From: Maea johnstoni
Lineage: Eukaryota; Annelida; Polychaeta; Spionida; Magelonidae
DNA length: 64,000 nucleotides
Assembly (NCBI GenBank): GCA_963942565.1
Contig: OZ012697.1
Location: forward strand, 26,635,866 to 26,699,865
Reading direction: 5' to 3'
Shown: piece after piece, positions 1 through 12,052 of the stretch
How positions within the stretch are numbered: the first letter of the stretch is position 1
Layout of the letters: each line of letters starts with the position of its first letter
Notes under the pieces: model-generated
What the model was told of the DNA's origin: nothing
Database searches by the model: none
Seen by the model: the letters and a program-made list of their open reading frames with translations, nothing else
Made by a program: the position numbers and the translations under genes

Positions 1-190
1 TTATATAGGAGCCCAATATCAATCCTGTACTAGGATTCTAACAATGCTTTTCATAACGTTCATTGTTAGAACCACAATATGTTAAATGACATTGGGATTT
101 CAAAATGGTGGCAACTGCTGATCGCAACCAGCTAGAATATGTGTCTAGGTGGTAAAACACTATTTGCGCAATATAATCTGTCGACATGGC
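1..190 (-). repeat. Partial repeat family C
   Basis: GGAGCCCAATATCAATCCTG, TTCTAACAATGCTTTTCATA and GGTAAAACACTATTTGCGCA match the 370-705 copy. Truncated by the window start. A further partial match (TATAACACTATTTACACATT) lies at about 855-900, so the first kilobase is a cluster of pieces. Confidence 0.55.
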
Positions 191-369
191 GTGTGTATCA
201 ATCCGTTATATTGATAACTCGCGAGTTCAAATGAGAAACTCTTGCCTGAGTCGACTGGTGTCTGACGGGTTTCCCTGATCTCCACTGCAAGAACCCTGAA
301 CTTTGGACTTGTTGTGCATATCGCATTCCAAAATTAATGTCGGGGGGGGGGGGGTGTTGTGTAACTGAG

Positions 370-705
370 TATCATCAGCTCCACTCTGAATGTTGTGGCC
401 GATTGCTCAGTTTGATTGATGTAATGGAGTGCATTCAGATTCTCACAATGCTTTTCACAACGTCCATTGTTGGGAGCCCAATATCAGCCCTGTATTGGGA
501 TCCTAATAATGCCTTTTACAAGGTTCGTTGTAAGGACCCCATTATTTCTTATAGTGCCATGGCGACGGTTGTTAGGCAAACCACATTCTCTGTCGCTAGA
601 GATTGCTTTATCATAACAACAAAATGGATGCAAAAGCTGGTCGCACCGACGCTGGAAATTGCTTTTTAGTGTTTAAAACACTATTTGCGCATTAATGTCC
701 GGCAA
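370..705 (-). repeat. Interspersed repeat family C
   Basis: In reverse, it reads GCGCAAATAGTGTTTTAAAC ... TTATTAGGATCCCAATA ... TATTGGGCTCCCAACAATG ... AGAGTGGAGCTGATGATA. Shared with 56005-56310, 56345-56540 and 62470-62810. Internally built from facing CCTAACAATG/CATTGTTAGG modules. Confidence 0.65.
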
Positions 706-1044
706 CACTGTGTTTATCTTGACAGTAAGATGGCAGGAACTAATTAAGATGGATGTATGTATGTAAATCGCGAATTCAAGTGCGAGGTCCTTTACCATTC
801 GCTCTGCGTGAGTCGAGTCTGACCAAAAGTTTTTTCGGATGTCCGCTCCGCCGCTAGAAATTGTTTTTGATGTTTATAACACTATTTACACATTTAAGTA
901 TACGTATTCCGTCAGGCCTCGTGCGATACCTGCTCTCTTCTCTGATCCTGCCGAATACCATGTTCACAACAAGGATAAGTAATAGTGTTGTAACACATTG
1001 GCAGACGGGGCCTGAGACATTAAGTACTGTTTTGAATGATTAAA

Positions 1045-1869
1045 GTTCTCCGCAACACTTAATGTCACGCTCGCAATGTAACGATAATTATTATCTAGAA
1101 AGATGTCACCAGATTCCCTATGTTTCTAGATACCTCCATCATTCGCACCACGAGTATATGCTTCTATGCTAACATACAGGTTGTTCTATTCAGACAGGGT
1201 TTTTGTGTGCACTTGTAAAGAGGTAGAATGAATCATATTTTGTCAACGGACGGTTCGTGTTGAATACTTTCTTAAATTACGACACTGTCTTTACTCAGAC
1301 AGTGTATCAGTGGACGCTCTCTCGCAGCCAGGCAATGCTCTATCAAACACAAACTGCTGTCTGTCGAACTTCATGGATCTGCTAGCTAGTGACTTTGGGT
1401 TATGCGGTGGTTTTCGTCGGATATTCAAGCTTTTCTCCACCATTCACAACTGGCAAGTCGCGAATAAGCTTAATATGGCAGATTAGTGGCGATTATCGAA
1501 ATTCCAAATTTTAACTCCGTTTCAAGGACCCATAGACTTCCTCCTACTCTTGAAGGTCCTAGGTTAAAATATCGTCATCCATAGAGCCAGGTGAGGGGGT
1601 ATTGTAGGTCGAAGGCTGCGCCTCAAAGTAGAAGACCCCCACGACCCCTTCCCCTCTCCCTCTGTCCTCGGGTTCCTGATCGTTAAGACACACAGCTTAA
1701 CGTACAGGTGTAATGCCAGATGCTTGAGATCACGGGAAATTACCATTGACATTACTTTTCAATCTTTATCTCAAGTTAGCTTGATTGCGGAAACGCCCAC
1801 CATTTTATCCCAGGTCAAACGCTCTTACCGAAACGTCCGCCTTTTTGGCGTAATACGTCTTCAAAGGCC
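1045..1869. other. No supported gene
   Basis: AT-rich sequence; the one open frame (1564-1752, minus) shows no family resemblance. Confidence 0.5.
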
Positions 1870-2020
1870 ATGAAGAGTTGACCCGCGCATGGGCGCCTGG
1901 CGACAGCAATTAAAAGCCGCCTGCCGCCGCTGGCTCCTTCCGAGCAGGGCTACGCGTGCGCAGTGGAGCTGATCGTAGCCTGCTGACGTCAGCCTCTCGC
2001 TCAGCCCACTCACGGCTGGC
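1870..2020. promoter_or_regulatory. CpG-rich patch with MARE/CRE palindrome
   Basis: GC-rich island in AT-rich DNA. TGCTGACGTCAGC at 1981-1993 is a near-complete C-type MARE (Maf/CREB site), next to TACGCGTGCGCAG. No gene was recognised beside it; regulatory role is a guess. Confidence 0.25.
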
Positions 2021-2026
2021 ACACGG

Positions 2027-2366
2027 TTAAGGTGATGGGTACCATTGCAAGCGAGTTAAGGTTAAAATTTTCAATGTTATGGCCTGTAAAAGTCTTCAGC
2101 AGTAAAAAATCAAAAAAATACTTTTTATTGGGCATAGTCAATGACATCCTTAAGCTATCTGTGAACCTACAGTAACCATCAACTGCGTAATTACTGAGAA
2201 TATGTCATTCGAAAAAAAAGTTGTAAATTTTGAAATAAAACAGAATATTCTCTACCTGATAAGACTCAGGAACCTGGAGATACACCTATTTATAGGATTA
2301 TGCTGCTTTGAGGTGTGTTTTGGGACAGGGCTTTTAACTGGCTTGCAATGGTACCCATCACCTTAA
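2027..2366 (+). mobile_element. TTAA-flanked inverted-repeat element
   Basis: TTAA followed by GGTGATGGGTACCATTGCAA at the left end; the exact complement (TTGCAATGGTACCCATCACC) followed by TTAA at the right. Terminal repeats are at least 22 bp and perfect. 340 bp, AT-rich inside, no coding. TTAA target suggests piggyBac mobilisation, although the terminus is unlike family A. Confidence 0.72.
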
Positions 2367-2387
2367 GCCCAGCCTCCTAGGCCAACA

Positions 2388-2676
2388 GTTATGGAGCTTT
2401 TCTGCCTTAAGTTGTTTTTGTAACAAGGAAGCCCGTGGTCAAAGATGACCAAGGTGATCAAAGTAGTTTATATTTGTCTCACCAGGTGAAAGACGACTCT
2501 CTATGAGATATCACCAGAGATAGGAGGATCGTACGGTGTCATGTCTGCCAGTGCTGGTAATAATGATAATGATGATAATACTATAATAATAATAAAAAAT
2601 AAAAATAATGATAATAATAATAAAAATAAAACTAATAATAATAATAATGATAATAATAATAATAATAAAAATAAAC

Positions 2677-2732
<56 letters not shown>

Positions 2733-2743
2733 GTGACAATAAC

Positions 2744-2789
<46 letters not shown>

Positions 2790-2815
2790 GTGATAATAAC
2801 AATAATAGTAATGAA

Positions 2816-2858
<43 letters not shown>

Positions 2859-2955
2859 TCTTTATTAAAAGTCTCACTCAGTATGGTACTACAACACACT
2901 GGTTGGTTACCTCATCATGAAACGTTAAACTTTTCAGAGACTGTGATCCTAGTTA
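2388..2955 (+). repeat. Degraded family D copy interrupted by an AAT tract
   Basis: GTCTCACCAGGTGAAAG, AGAGATAGGAGGATCG and CACACTGGTTGGTTACC follow the family D order, but the middle is filled by about 300 bp of (AAT)n. The tract probably grew inside the repeat. Confidence 0.45.
2557..2858 (+). repeat. (AAT)n microsatellite
   Basis: Interrupted AAT repeat with AAC, GAT and AAA variants; produces poly-Asn/Ile/Leu frames on both strands. Confidence 0.97.
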
Positions 2956-3335
2956 AAGACCGAGCGTGCGTTAGACACCGACACTTCCGGATACAGAGGG
3001 TTAGAGGTGTTTGACGATTTTTTTACCCCTCGACAATTCAACAGCGTGCGTACGTATACCTTGCTAAGAATTGCCAGCGTTGAGTAGTAATACAAACACA
3101 ATAAAGTAAATCCGCTGCTCCTCTCCCTCTTCCCACAGAACGAACCTCCTACACAATCCTCAACCCTTCCATAATCATACCGGGAAGGATACAGATATCT
3201 GTGAGTTCGCTTGCATTCGTGTTCAAGGTAAAAATACGCATTGCCAATATTCGACATTTTACCTAGCTATTTATCAGTCAAGTGCAGACTAGGAATTCAG
3301 CAGGATGGACGGAATCGTATAGAAAAGGGATTAAA

Positions 3336-3499
3336 ATGACTACATGTCGAAAACCTTATTCATTCAATTCGAATCGAGTGGTTTGGATATGGATAACCGT
3401 CGTATTTCTTACTGTAGCTGTACCTATAATGGCACTTTTGGGAGGGTTAAAAGTTATGCCTTCAACAGTCCTAGGCTGTTGCGTCCAAAACACATATAG
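3336..3499 (+). CDS. Possible first exon with a transmembrane segment (speculative)
   Basis: From an ATG with A at -3, 54 codons read MTTCRKPYSFNSNRVV then a hydrophobic stretch WIWITVVFLTVAVPIMALLG, ending TATAG before GTGAAC, a fair splice donor. The layout (short basic N-terminus, one membrane span) fits a type II membrane protein such as a Golgi enzyme, but no second exon was found. A chance open frame remains quite possible. Confidence 0.2.
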
Positions 3500-4267
3500 G
3501 TGAACTGGGTGCAAGATAATGTTAATGATTGATATGATGGCCGTTGATACTTACCATGTTCAGTTTAGAGGGAAGGTATATGATAAGAGCCACAGAAACC
3601 GAGCGTAAGACTTCTTTAGTGGCATTGAATAAGTGATAGTAAGGAAATCATGAAGTAAAATGTACGTTTCACATTCTCGTTATAGTACTAAAGTATATAT
3701 CTAATCTATAATAAAATATACTTGTCTGGTGAAAAACATGAATATCTCATTGCATTTAGTAAAACACATAAAACATAGTGACACTGTATTTTGATTTTGA
3801 AAGTCTGTGCGTCACTTCTATCCCAAGGCAGGCAGTTCACAATTCTCCCACTAGAGGCCGCTACTGGCGATACTGATATGAAGCACACCTGTAGCTGTAA
3901 AGAGCATGCGCGGCGCGTCAGGTATCGTGCATTTACTATTTCCTACTCGCGTATCGCGTGTGGAGTCTGTAAATGAGCTGCTCAAAAGGGTTATTACCGT
4001 CCAACGATTGTTTTTTGGGGAAAATGTAGTGGCAATGATTCGTATTCAAAGCACCCCTGATGGAGATATTAGGAACAATAAACTGATATGATCCTTTATC
4101 TCATGATTGGCAAAATTCTAGGCTTTTGATTGGTCAATTGCCATATGATATGAAGTTGTATTAACCTCTCAGAATCCTGTATTAACCTCCCAGTATTTGT
4201 ATGTATGTATGTATGTTCATTTTTATTACCTATGCAGAGGTTGAGGAGGCAATCATGAGATAAATTC

Positions 4268-4404
4268 GTTATCAACTGTTTTGGAGTATGATACAACTTA
4301 TATCTCGCAATCAGAGGGCTGTATCACCCTCGGCTGCGCCTCGGGTGATACAGCCCTCTGATTGCGAGATATAAGTTGTATCACACTCCAAAACAGTTGA
4401 TAAC
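4268..4404. repeat. Near-perfect 137-bp foldback
   Basis: Two arms of about 62 bp, complementary except for one wobble-type difference, around a short GC-rich centre (CGGCTGCGCC). The arms begin GTTATCAACTG and end CAGTTGATAAC. Such a structure could be a short foldback transposon or, if transcribed, a long hairpin RNA. No target duplication could be assigned. Confidence 0.8.
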
Positions 4405-5410
4405 TAATAATACTTTATAGTCCAGTATCCAGCCCTTCTTCTTGGAATAGTGATGTACATGTAGTCATGAAAACAATTGCATTGTTTTAAGTATGTCTGC
4501 TGGCTATTGTTTACTCTTTTCCAGCAGTCTTCGCGTAATAAAGAGAAACATACGAAAAGACTGGCATTCTCCCCTGAGCTGCACAGTGGTGGGCATCTGC
4601 AATATACTGGACTGAAAGCATAATAGTCATCAGAAATTATACATTTTGAGTGAAACTATTTTGTAAATTGACTTAGCCCAACTGCGGCCAGATGTTGGTT
4701 GGTTTTCCTAGAAAGAAGCCCTGCATAGCAAAACGAGCCCTCACTTTCATCAAATTTGATCATCATCACACAAAGCCTATTTGAAATAAATTTGAGGAAA
4801 TTCGTAATGTCAGCAGATTTGCAAATGAATACAAACATGCAACAGGCAAGTTTACACAAGGTATTTATTAAGAGCACTCTGCCAAGAAAGTTGTGGATGG
4901 TGCCATTCTACTCAAAGGTACATTGGCAAAAAGAGTACAGTACTTACGAAAAATGAATTCGAATAAAAGAGGAACAAATGTTAACCTGATATGTTCTTGA
5001 CTGAAGATTTGTATATGACCGTATATGCTGTCTAACAATGGTAACGCTACACATGTTGATCTCTTTTATAGCATAGTGTAGCTTAGTGTTTCTCCCGTGT
5101 CAGGATATATGCTAGATGCTGAACATGACGTCTACACAAATACTTCCATCCCCTTGTCCATTGTTCTATCAATTTAGCCGTGTATTAATGTATTGTTTTT
5201 GCTGTCTGAGGAGCTGCGAGGAGGGCCACGTGGTGTATGCAGGTACTTGAGAAGGGAGCCAGCCGGTAAATAACTATGACAATGCTAGCTATTTATGAAG
5301 GAATGTAAGTGGGTAGGTTATGAGTGAGTATGTGTGTATGCCGCAGACATCACCTGTGTCTGTCTGATCCTGTGCCGTGCCTAGACGATGATACTCAGAT
5401 CCTCCTCGCT

Positions 5411-5641
5411 TTAACCCATTCACACTCAGAGTTCCCCAGGAAAGTATCGTCTGCTATTTTCATACTTTTGAAAATAACTTGGATATAAAGCAAATTCTTA
5501 CAAAATATTTGAAGGAGAGTTGTTGGTAATATTCTGATAAACATTTCTCCTTCAAATCTTTTTGATGAAAACACTTTTGTAAGGAAAATATCAACAAAAT
5601 TGTCAGGCCTGTTTTGGCCGCTCTGAGTGCCAATGGGTTAA
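5411..5641 (+). mobile_element. piggyBac-like MITE, family A
   Basis: Starts TTAACCCATTCACACTCAG and ends CCAATGGGTTAA. Contains the family's paired internal blocks (AATATTTGAAGGAGAGTTG and its partial complement), so it can fold into a long hairpin. Confidence 0.8.
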
Positions 5642-6309
5642 GGCTGTATGGCTAAGTGCTGATGAGCGAGGAGTTGTCTCAGTGGTAGACGTTCTGGTGA
5701 TATGTAGCTGCGGCTCAATAAAGCCCACGTGTCTGACGCCAGGGAGCAATCCACGTCGCCACTCACGCCGTAACTCCTCCGTGCCGGCTCAGAAATATAG
5801 GCACAGGTCCTCTGCAAACGACAAACACAGCATGAAAACCAATGGGCACATGGGCGCTTACATATGGTGAATGTCTAGTCAGACAAATAGCAAGTATGAT
5901 TCAGTTTTGTGCTGGCGAATGAGTTTTTTTCGAAGTTACTTTAAACAAGGTGTCTCAATGTCTTAGAGTAAAAGGCAACATGTTGAGGCATTATAATCTC
6001 CACGCGCCGTGCTCATCAGTCATGGTGTAGGAGAAGGGGAGAGTTGCTGGGACTCACAGGCGAGAGTATGTCAGCTTTCAGTGGGCGACTGAGTATGAGG
6101 AGTATGAAAGGTGTATAGTGTTGGGCAAATGAACAGTGCCTGTCATAACTGGCTACCCCGGTAACAAGCCGCCACTCATGCTTTTTATTAAGGGTGGCAT
6201 ATTAAGGGACACTTTACCGTGCACTCACCAAGAAAAACATCCCATAAAACTGGCAGTATATCTCAGCCCTAAGGACCTCTCATCTTGAAGCTGTCCTGCC
6301 GGGCACGCA

Positions 6310-6475
6310 CGCAAAATTTGTGGTAATCAAGTCAAGTGATATAGTAGCTGTGCAGGCCACGTACGGAAACACCTGTATAAAACTGCCTCTGTATGTTAAA
6401 CTACAGTGTATACACACACATACATACGTACGCATATACGTAGTATGTATGTATGTATGTATGGAATGTACATAT
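6310..6475 (+). repeat. SINE-like repeat E with microsatellite tail
   Basis: ATCAAGTCAAGTGATATAGT and GCAGGCCACGTACGGAAAC match the reverse strand of 22665-22880. Both are followed by (TATG)n/(TACA)n tracts. Short body plus variable simple tail suggests a retroposon; no tRNA boxes recognised. Confidence 0.45.
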
Positions 6476-6481
6476 ATATAC

Positions 6482-6486
<5 letters not shown>

Positions 6487-6569
<83 letters not shown>

Positions 6570-6592
6570 ATATGTGTGTGTGTGTGTGTGTG
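6487..6592 (+). repeat. (TA)n then (TG)n microsatellite
   Basis: About 75 bp of TA followed by TG repeats, at the tail side of repeat E. Confidence 0.97.
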
Positions 6593-7275
6593 TACGAACG
6601 TGTGTGTGTTTGTGCAACCCCTTTGCATGGGGAAATCCTGTATACGGTTTTTTATTAGTATTCCGATGGCAAATGCAACTGCAATCCTGACTCACGCTAA
6701 CGCATTATGCACAGCCGTGTGATAACATTCAATCCCTTCAAAACATATCCACGCGCAATAGAATCACAAGCCCAACTAGGCTATTCGAAAGCTATATGTT
6801 GTTTGACACATATATCGAATTAATAGTATAAGGTTCGTAAAAGGAGTATTATTATTTTAAAACAATGACAGGTGGTAGAGTGAGATTACAGTAACTTAGA
6901 ATGATTGCTAGGGAAATGCGTGACCCTTGTTCTAAGCGTACATTTTGTTACCCTAGCCCTTGATTATTGCAATGGTTGAAACTGTATCTAGCCAAAACAG
7001 TGCAATGAAGACACCTAGACAGATGTTGGAAGCGGTTAATGAGTTTGAATGTAGCTGGGTGTGTATTGGCGCAGTGAGTGCACATACACACCAGAACATC
7101 CACGCTCCTTTAACAATCATGTTAAAGGCCCCATCCTAATCGCATTAGGACACATTTTCCACAACGATACATTTAGCGGTAGAAACCATTCTTATTAGAT
7201 AGGAAATAATAGTATTAAGTAAGTTGATAATGTATCCTAAATGTAGTAATTTGTGTAGATGCTTCTCCAGTTCCC

Positions 7276-7560
7276 ATTAGCATAAATAAGTCATTTGTAG
7301 TAAAATGAGCCAGGGCTATATCACACCACGTGGTGGCTTCATTCCAACGTTAGTGTCACTAGCTTGATCTGCCCTGTGCCACATTTAAATAATTTTCTAA
7401 TTTGTAGTAAAATGAGCTGCGGCCATGAAATCGCACGAGGTCCTATCAGCGTTGAATAGCAAGTGATCAGACTTCAATGTTCGGCTAAAACGGACTTATT
7501 TGCATAGAAATGTCGTTTGTAAGAAAATGAGCCTCCGCCACATCACTGCATGAGGTCCTG
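7276..7560 (+). repeat. Three spaced units of a TTTGTAGTAAAATGAGC motif
   Basis: TTTGTAGTAAAATGAGC at 7294 and 7401 and TTTGTAAGAAAATGAGC at 7516, each followed by a GC-richer stretch and, in two units, GAGGTCCT. Units 1 and 3 share more upstream (ATTAGCATAAATAAGTCA and ATTTGCATAGAAATGTCG). Period 107-115 bp, strongly diverged between motifs. Could be an old tandem array or a homotypic regulatory cluster. Confidence 0.5.
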
Positions 7561-7868
7561 CAAATTGAGGCCTCAGTGAAGGCGGGCACGAACTGGCGTT
7601 AAAACGGTCGAATCGTGTGGGGTTTTGATAAAGCTACATGTGTATTCCAGGCAGATGTGTTAAGGGTAACGCAACTCAACACATTTGATACCCCAGACAC
7701 TAACCATTTATTGTACTTAATTGGTTACACTGAGCACGGGCCCTGTTTTCTAGTACCCAAAGAGTCAACTCTGATCAGTCTAGAAAGCTCAAAAAATGTC
7801 TCAATTTGAGAAAGCTTCGATAAAAGGTTTTCTTCATCGTGGAGTTGAATCTTTAATAGCATACACGT

Positions 7869-8002
<134 letters not shown>

Positions 8003-8009
8003 TCATTCT

Positions 8010-8970
8010 CTTCGTGGGAACCTGTTTGATTGCGAGACTTGGAAACCTACCACCGATTAAGCATAGACAACGTGTTACGCAATCAGGAGGAGATTCTCAT
8101 GGTCTGCAACGCGTTTCCATATGTGGCCGTTACGTACCGTCACGCCCGTTCCTTTCCACTTAAAGGCTAGGGTTATTGGCGCTCACGCCCCCTGACCCAA
8201 GGCGGAGACACACCTATTCTTACCTGCACACGTCTCAACTTACCTGGGAGGCGAACCCGCCACGGCTTACGTAAGACGTTTACTGGCGGGCGCATAAAGG
8301 CATTGTTATCCCGCTGTCCTATCTATCCTAATCAGTGTTTGAAGAGGGCACGGAACACACCGATCAAATCTCTAAACTGTTGCGCATTCGCACGCCGTGC
8401 AAATACAGTGGTTACGCAATGGGCAGACTGGGAGCTTAGTGTTATATGTGGATGATATGCTTCAGGTGCCTTTGCTGCTGCGGAATGCCTTTGTGCGAAG
8501 AATTAAGACGTGGTTTGCGTGGCGAAACTATTGTGCCCTGGTTTGTTTAAAGTAATTCTAACTAGTTCGTGTATATTGGTCACGGTGATTGTCCACGTTC
8601 GTTACCAGCATCTTACCACTGTTGTCCGCCACCTTTTATCGATTGTATCAATGCGTTACGTGATCTTTGAATGGGAGCATTCTAAACATAGTATCCTTCC
8701 CCATGTCAGCTCTACGCAGGTAACAGTCTTTAGGTCCTCAAATGAGATATGTGTGAAGAATGGTTCCCCTTTACTGATTTGACTGATTTAACAGAAACTG
8801 GGGAGAGTCTGCAGAGAGATGTGTTAACTGCCGAGGAATTGATACTCAGTGTTACTTTACCTCTTTCGCTGTAGCGTTGAGTATCATACGATTATTCACA
8901 CATGTACGGATCAACCTATTCTGTAATCACGGCCGCACTCTAGTTGCTTGTTAGGCATTAACCTTTAGAT
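8010..8970. other. No supported gene; CpG-containing stretch
   Basis: GTTACGCAAT (C/EBP-like) occurs at 8074 and 8411. The 90-codon frame at 8510-8782 has hydrophobic runs but no recognisable family. Confidence 0.4.
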
Positions 8971-8974
8971 ATCC

Positions 8975-10374
8975 GGGGGGGGGGGGGGGGGGGGGGGCGA
9001 GTATAGAATTGAAAGAAATTATCGTGCCCTGAAATTCTTTGAAAAAAAGAATTGAGCCCTGAAAATCAGTGAAAAAAAGAATTGAGCTTTGACTCTATGA
9101 AAAAAATAATAGGGCTCCGGTAGTTTACATGTCAGTACTATTGGGGAAAGAACAAGGATGTGGTAACACTTCTCAAGAAAAGTATACTTTAATTCTACAA
9201 GAGGGAATGTTATTCTTTATTCACACATTACAAACCAATGACAGATAATTGGAAAGGAATTGCACTTGTAATATTGCCAGTAGTTAGTGTTTTAGGGAAC
9301 ATCTTTCCCCTGAAAGCAATCTAACAGTGTGCTACAAAAAAATCGAACATCTCCCAAAATCATACTATCAACATACACATTTGGCACGTGTCATCTATAA
9401 CCTACCAGCACATCATTTAAGCTACCTTAAATATCCAGAAAATATGACAAGGCACTGACGTAAACAGTAACCAACAACTCTAATATGTGTTAATATATGT
9501 AGAGCAACATGCAGACAAAAAGGCTATAATATGAGGTTAAAGTACATATTTTAATGGGAAGAAAGGTTAGGGTACTCAGTAAGGCTGAGAATGCATCTAA
9601 GAGCATCTAGAACCCTCTGGCTTCTGGGGGCCATGAGCGGCATTGGCTTCTAGTCCCCCGGCCGCAATGGCAGTGCGCTGCCGGTAGATAGCCCGTGCGC
9701 CAATGGCATACGGACTTGGACACCCTACTTCCATGTAAGGCCACTCCAATTTAATTACTTGTCTTACGAGCTTTTTTTGGAAAAGACTCCAAAAAAAAAG
9801 AAAAAAAAGTCATCTTTGGTGTCTTACGGACGAAAGTGGTTTTGAAATTTTCTGTCAGACTCCAAAAAAAAAAAAGAAAAAAAGTGCAAGTTTTAAGAAT
9901 ATTCTTTGTAAGTGTGATTCAATCAACTACAGGAAGCTATCATTGCTGTAGTAGAGCCTCAGGCTTGAGGAGGTATACCTCCCACCCTTCAGGTTACAGG
10001 GATTAATAGATTGATCGATTTAATTTAGTTGTGAATAGGCTGGTAGAAACATATCGTTACCAGTCCTAGTCGTCAGACTCTAAAAAAAAATTAAAAAATA
10101 AAGTCTCATTTTTCAACTTTTTTTTTTATTCCAAAATGGCTCAATTCCTACCTCCTGAGCACGTAAGACAAGTAAATAAATTGGAGTGGCCTAATATACA
10201 AAATTATCTTCAATAAAAGAATCAAGGCAAGTTGGTTTTTTGTCCTTTTTCTTACTTCCTTGCAGTGACGAAGGAAATCGAGCCCTCAAAATCTGTGAAA
10301 ATAAAATTTGAGCCCCGAAATGATGAAAAAAACATATAGTAAAAAAATTGTGCCCCAACTTCTATACACGCCCC
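8975..10374. mobile_element. Composite non-autonomous element with poly-G/poly-C ends
   Basis: Left end is a 23-bp G run then CGAGTATAGAATT; the right end is ACTTCTATACACG then a C run, an inverted match. Just inside both ends lie short diverged tandem units of about 30 bp (pattern GAGCCCTGAAA..TGAAAAAA). A separate Harbinger-like MITE (9739-10191) is nested inside. The second duplicate copy has the same right end at about 16490-16610 with a longer C run. Confidence 0.5.
9739..10191. mobile_element. PIF/Harbinger-like MITE, present only in duplicate copy 1
   Basis: Terminal inverted repeats of about 29 bp (GGCCACTCCAATTTAATTAC at the left, complement ending ATTGGAGTGGCC at the right) flanked by TAA at 9736-9738 and 10192-10194. 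The matching site in copy 2 (16411) has a single TAA and no insert, which proves the borders. The interior is A- and T-run rich with internal inverted blocks (AGACTCCAAAAAAAA type) and no coding. Confidence 0.85.
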
Positions 10375-11840
10375 ACAAAGTGCTGTGCATGGTTACATAA
10401 TACATTAAAACATAGGTATCACCGCCCTACTCTGTGTTAGTAACTGAGTTAGTAGTCCCCCTCGTCTGTCCCATAACTGACTTGTATTTTCAAATTTTCA
10501 TTGACATTCTTTTGACAATAAACAAGGTATATCAACTTTACAAAGTAATACTCAAATGGATGGTGAAATATTCTGTAAATGTACATCATTACTTTCTACC
10601 AGATCCAATCAAGCAGCGGTGCGTTTTATAGTGTACTGTATGGTTACGAAGTGAACCGATAAAAGCACAGACCATACAGATTACAATTAGTTTCTTTTAC
10701 AAAACAACCATAAAACTGAATGAACTAAATAACACACGTAAATATTCAATATAACAATGTGTGGATGTGTGTATACCTGGCTATAACTCAACAATCGCAT
10801 TCTCTCTAATTTTCTGTCCATCTCTGAAAACGCATTGATGTTTATTGCCATTGATTAGCCGGGATATGTTGATAGGATTAACGCAATGCCAACATAGCAT
10901 ACGCGCGCTTAGGGGACTCCAGATCAAATCTTTTCGACGAGCCTCTTTGTCAATTAAGCTTTAAGAAAGAGGTGTAGCAGTATAGTTGGTGTTGGGGTAT
11001 ATAGATATATATATATATATATACAGGAGAACATATTACTCTTCTCTCTCACTCTCTGACTCTCGGGAAGTGCGGTGATTTGGTATTTTCACAGGCTGTT
11101 TGTTGACACAGAGGACGGATGTAATTTGTCGCATTAGGCATCTTTACCGCAGCAGAACACGTGTACGCAGCATTCTTCTAACTGCTAGCTTTCAAAGGGC
11201 GCTGCACCTGCAATCCATCACGCGCTGCATGGGAAGCAGGGCTACGTACAGCGGCGCGCACAGGAATGCACTTGTGTTTATGTCACTAGGTTTCTGGGTC
11301 TGTACAAGGCCAAATGCCGAATTCAATGACAATGAACCAATCAAATGTATCCGCTTGTCAAGGCGCAATTTTCTAGAGCACAGCACGCATTGTGCGACTG
11401 ATAATGGCATTTCTAAACATATAGGCTCCCTGGCTGACTAGAGAGGGCTGTGAGGTGAAATGTCTGATGCACTAATCAGCGGCGGCGTGCTCTGCCACTC
11501 TAAGAGACTCTGTGACAGGCAACAGCCAACCATTGTCCGCACAAATTAAATCACAAAAGCTCAAACACACGCTTGTTACCTGACTACTGTTGACATAACC
11601 AATTATGTTGGTCGCAAATGCCCCAAGGGGTGGAACGGTCGGTGCTCCATATGAAAATATGAAAATGGTATTCCCATACGTTTCGAAGTATCTATAAGTA
11701 AGTATGGGATGGTGTATGTATCATTGTCATTGAGCAAAGAAAGAGAAGAGGATATACACCTAGATATCGATTTTTAAAAAACACGCCATAATGACCAAGA
11801 TGATTTCCAAAGAACACTAGAGAAGTAATAAGAAATAAAC

Positions 11841-12052
11841 TACTCTATAACTGGTTAATTTGGCGTGGTTTTTAATTTGGCGTTTTTTGGCGAATGCCCA
11901 TCAACGCCAAATTAAAGATCGCATAAACATATGTCTACATAAAGATGGCGTTGTTCTGACTGCTCCAGACGCCAAAATAAATACAGGGAAAGTACTCTTT
12001 CGAAAAAAAAACGCCAACTTAAGTACACGCCAAATTATCCAGTTATACAGTA
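11841..12052 (+). mobile_element. Tc1/mariner-like MITE, family B (copy 1 only)
   Basis: TA-flanked; inverted repeats CTCTATAACTGGTTAATTT and complement ending ATCCAGTTATACAG. Repeated subterminal TTTGGCG/CGCCAAA motifs. It lies in a stretch of about 485 bp that copy 2 lacks. Confidence 0.78.

Larger units (their letters stand above)
2960..5400. other. No supported gene besides the speculative exon and foldback
   Basis: Short open frames only. A (GTAT)n run is at about 4196-4215. Confidence 0.45.

Noticed and set aside
2501-3014. Poly-Ile/Asn/Leu frames
   Set aside because: Product of the (AAT)n tract.
5676-5790. tRNA-like string with GTCTCAGTGGTAGACG
   Set aside because: An A-box resemblance exists but no acceptable B box at the right distance and no cloverleaf.
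8074-8420. GTTACGCAAT at 8074 and 8411 (and 54179) as a regulatory pair
   Set aside because: Good C/EBP-like words but too far apart, with no associated gene.
11100-11441. 113-codon frame repeated at 17540-17878
   Set aside because: Preserved only because the two copies are nearly identical; frame-changing indels near its end differ between copies and no family is recognised.
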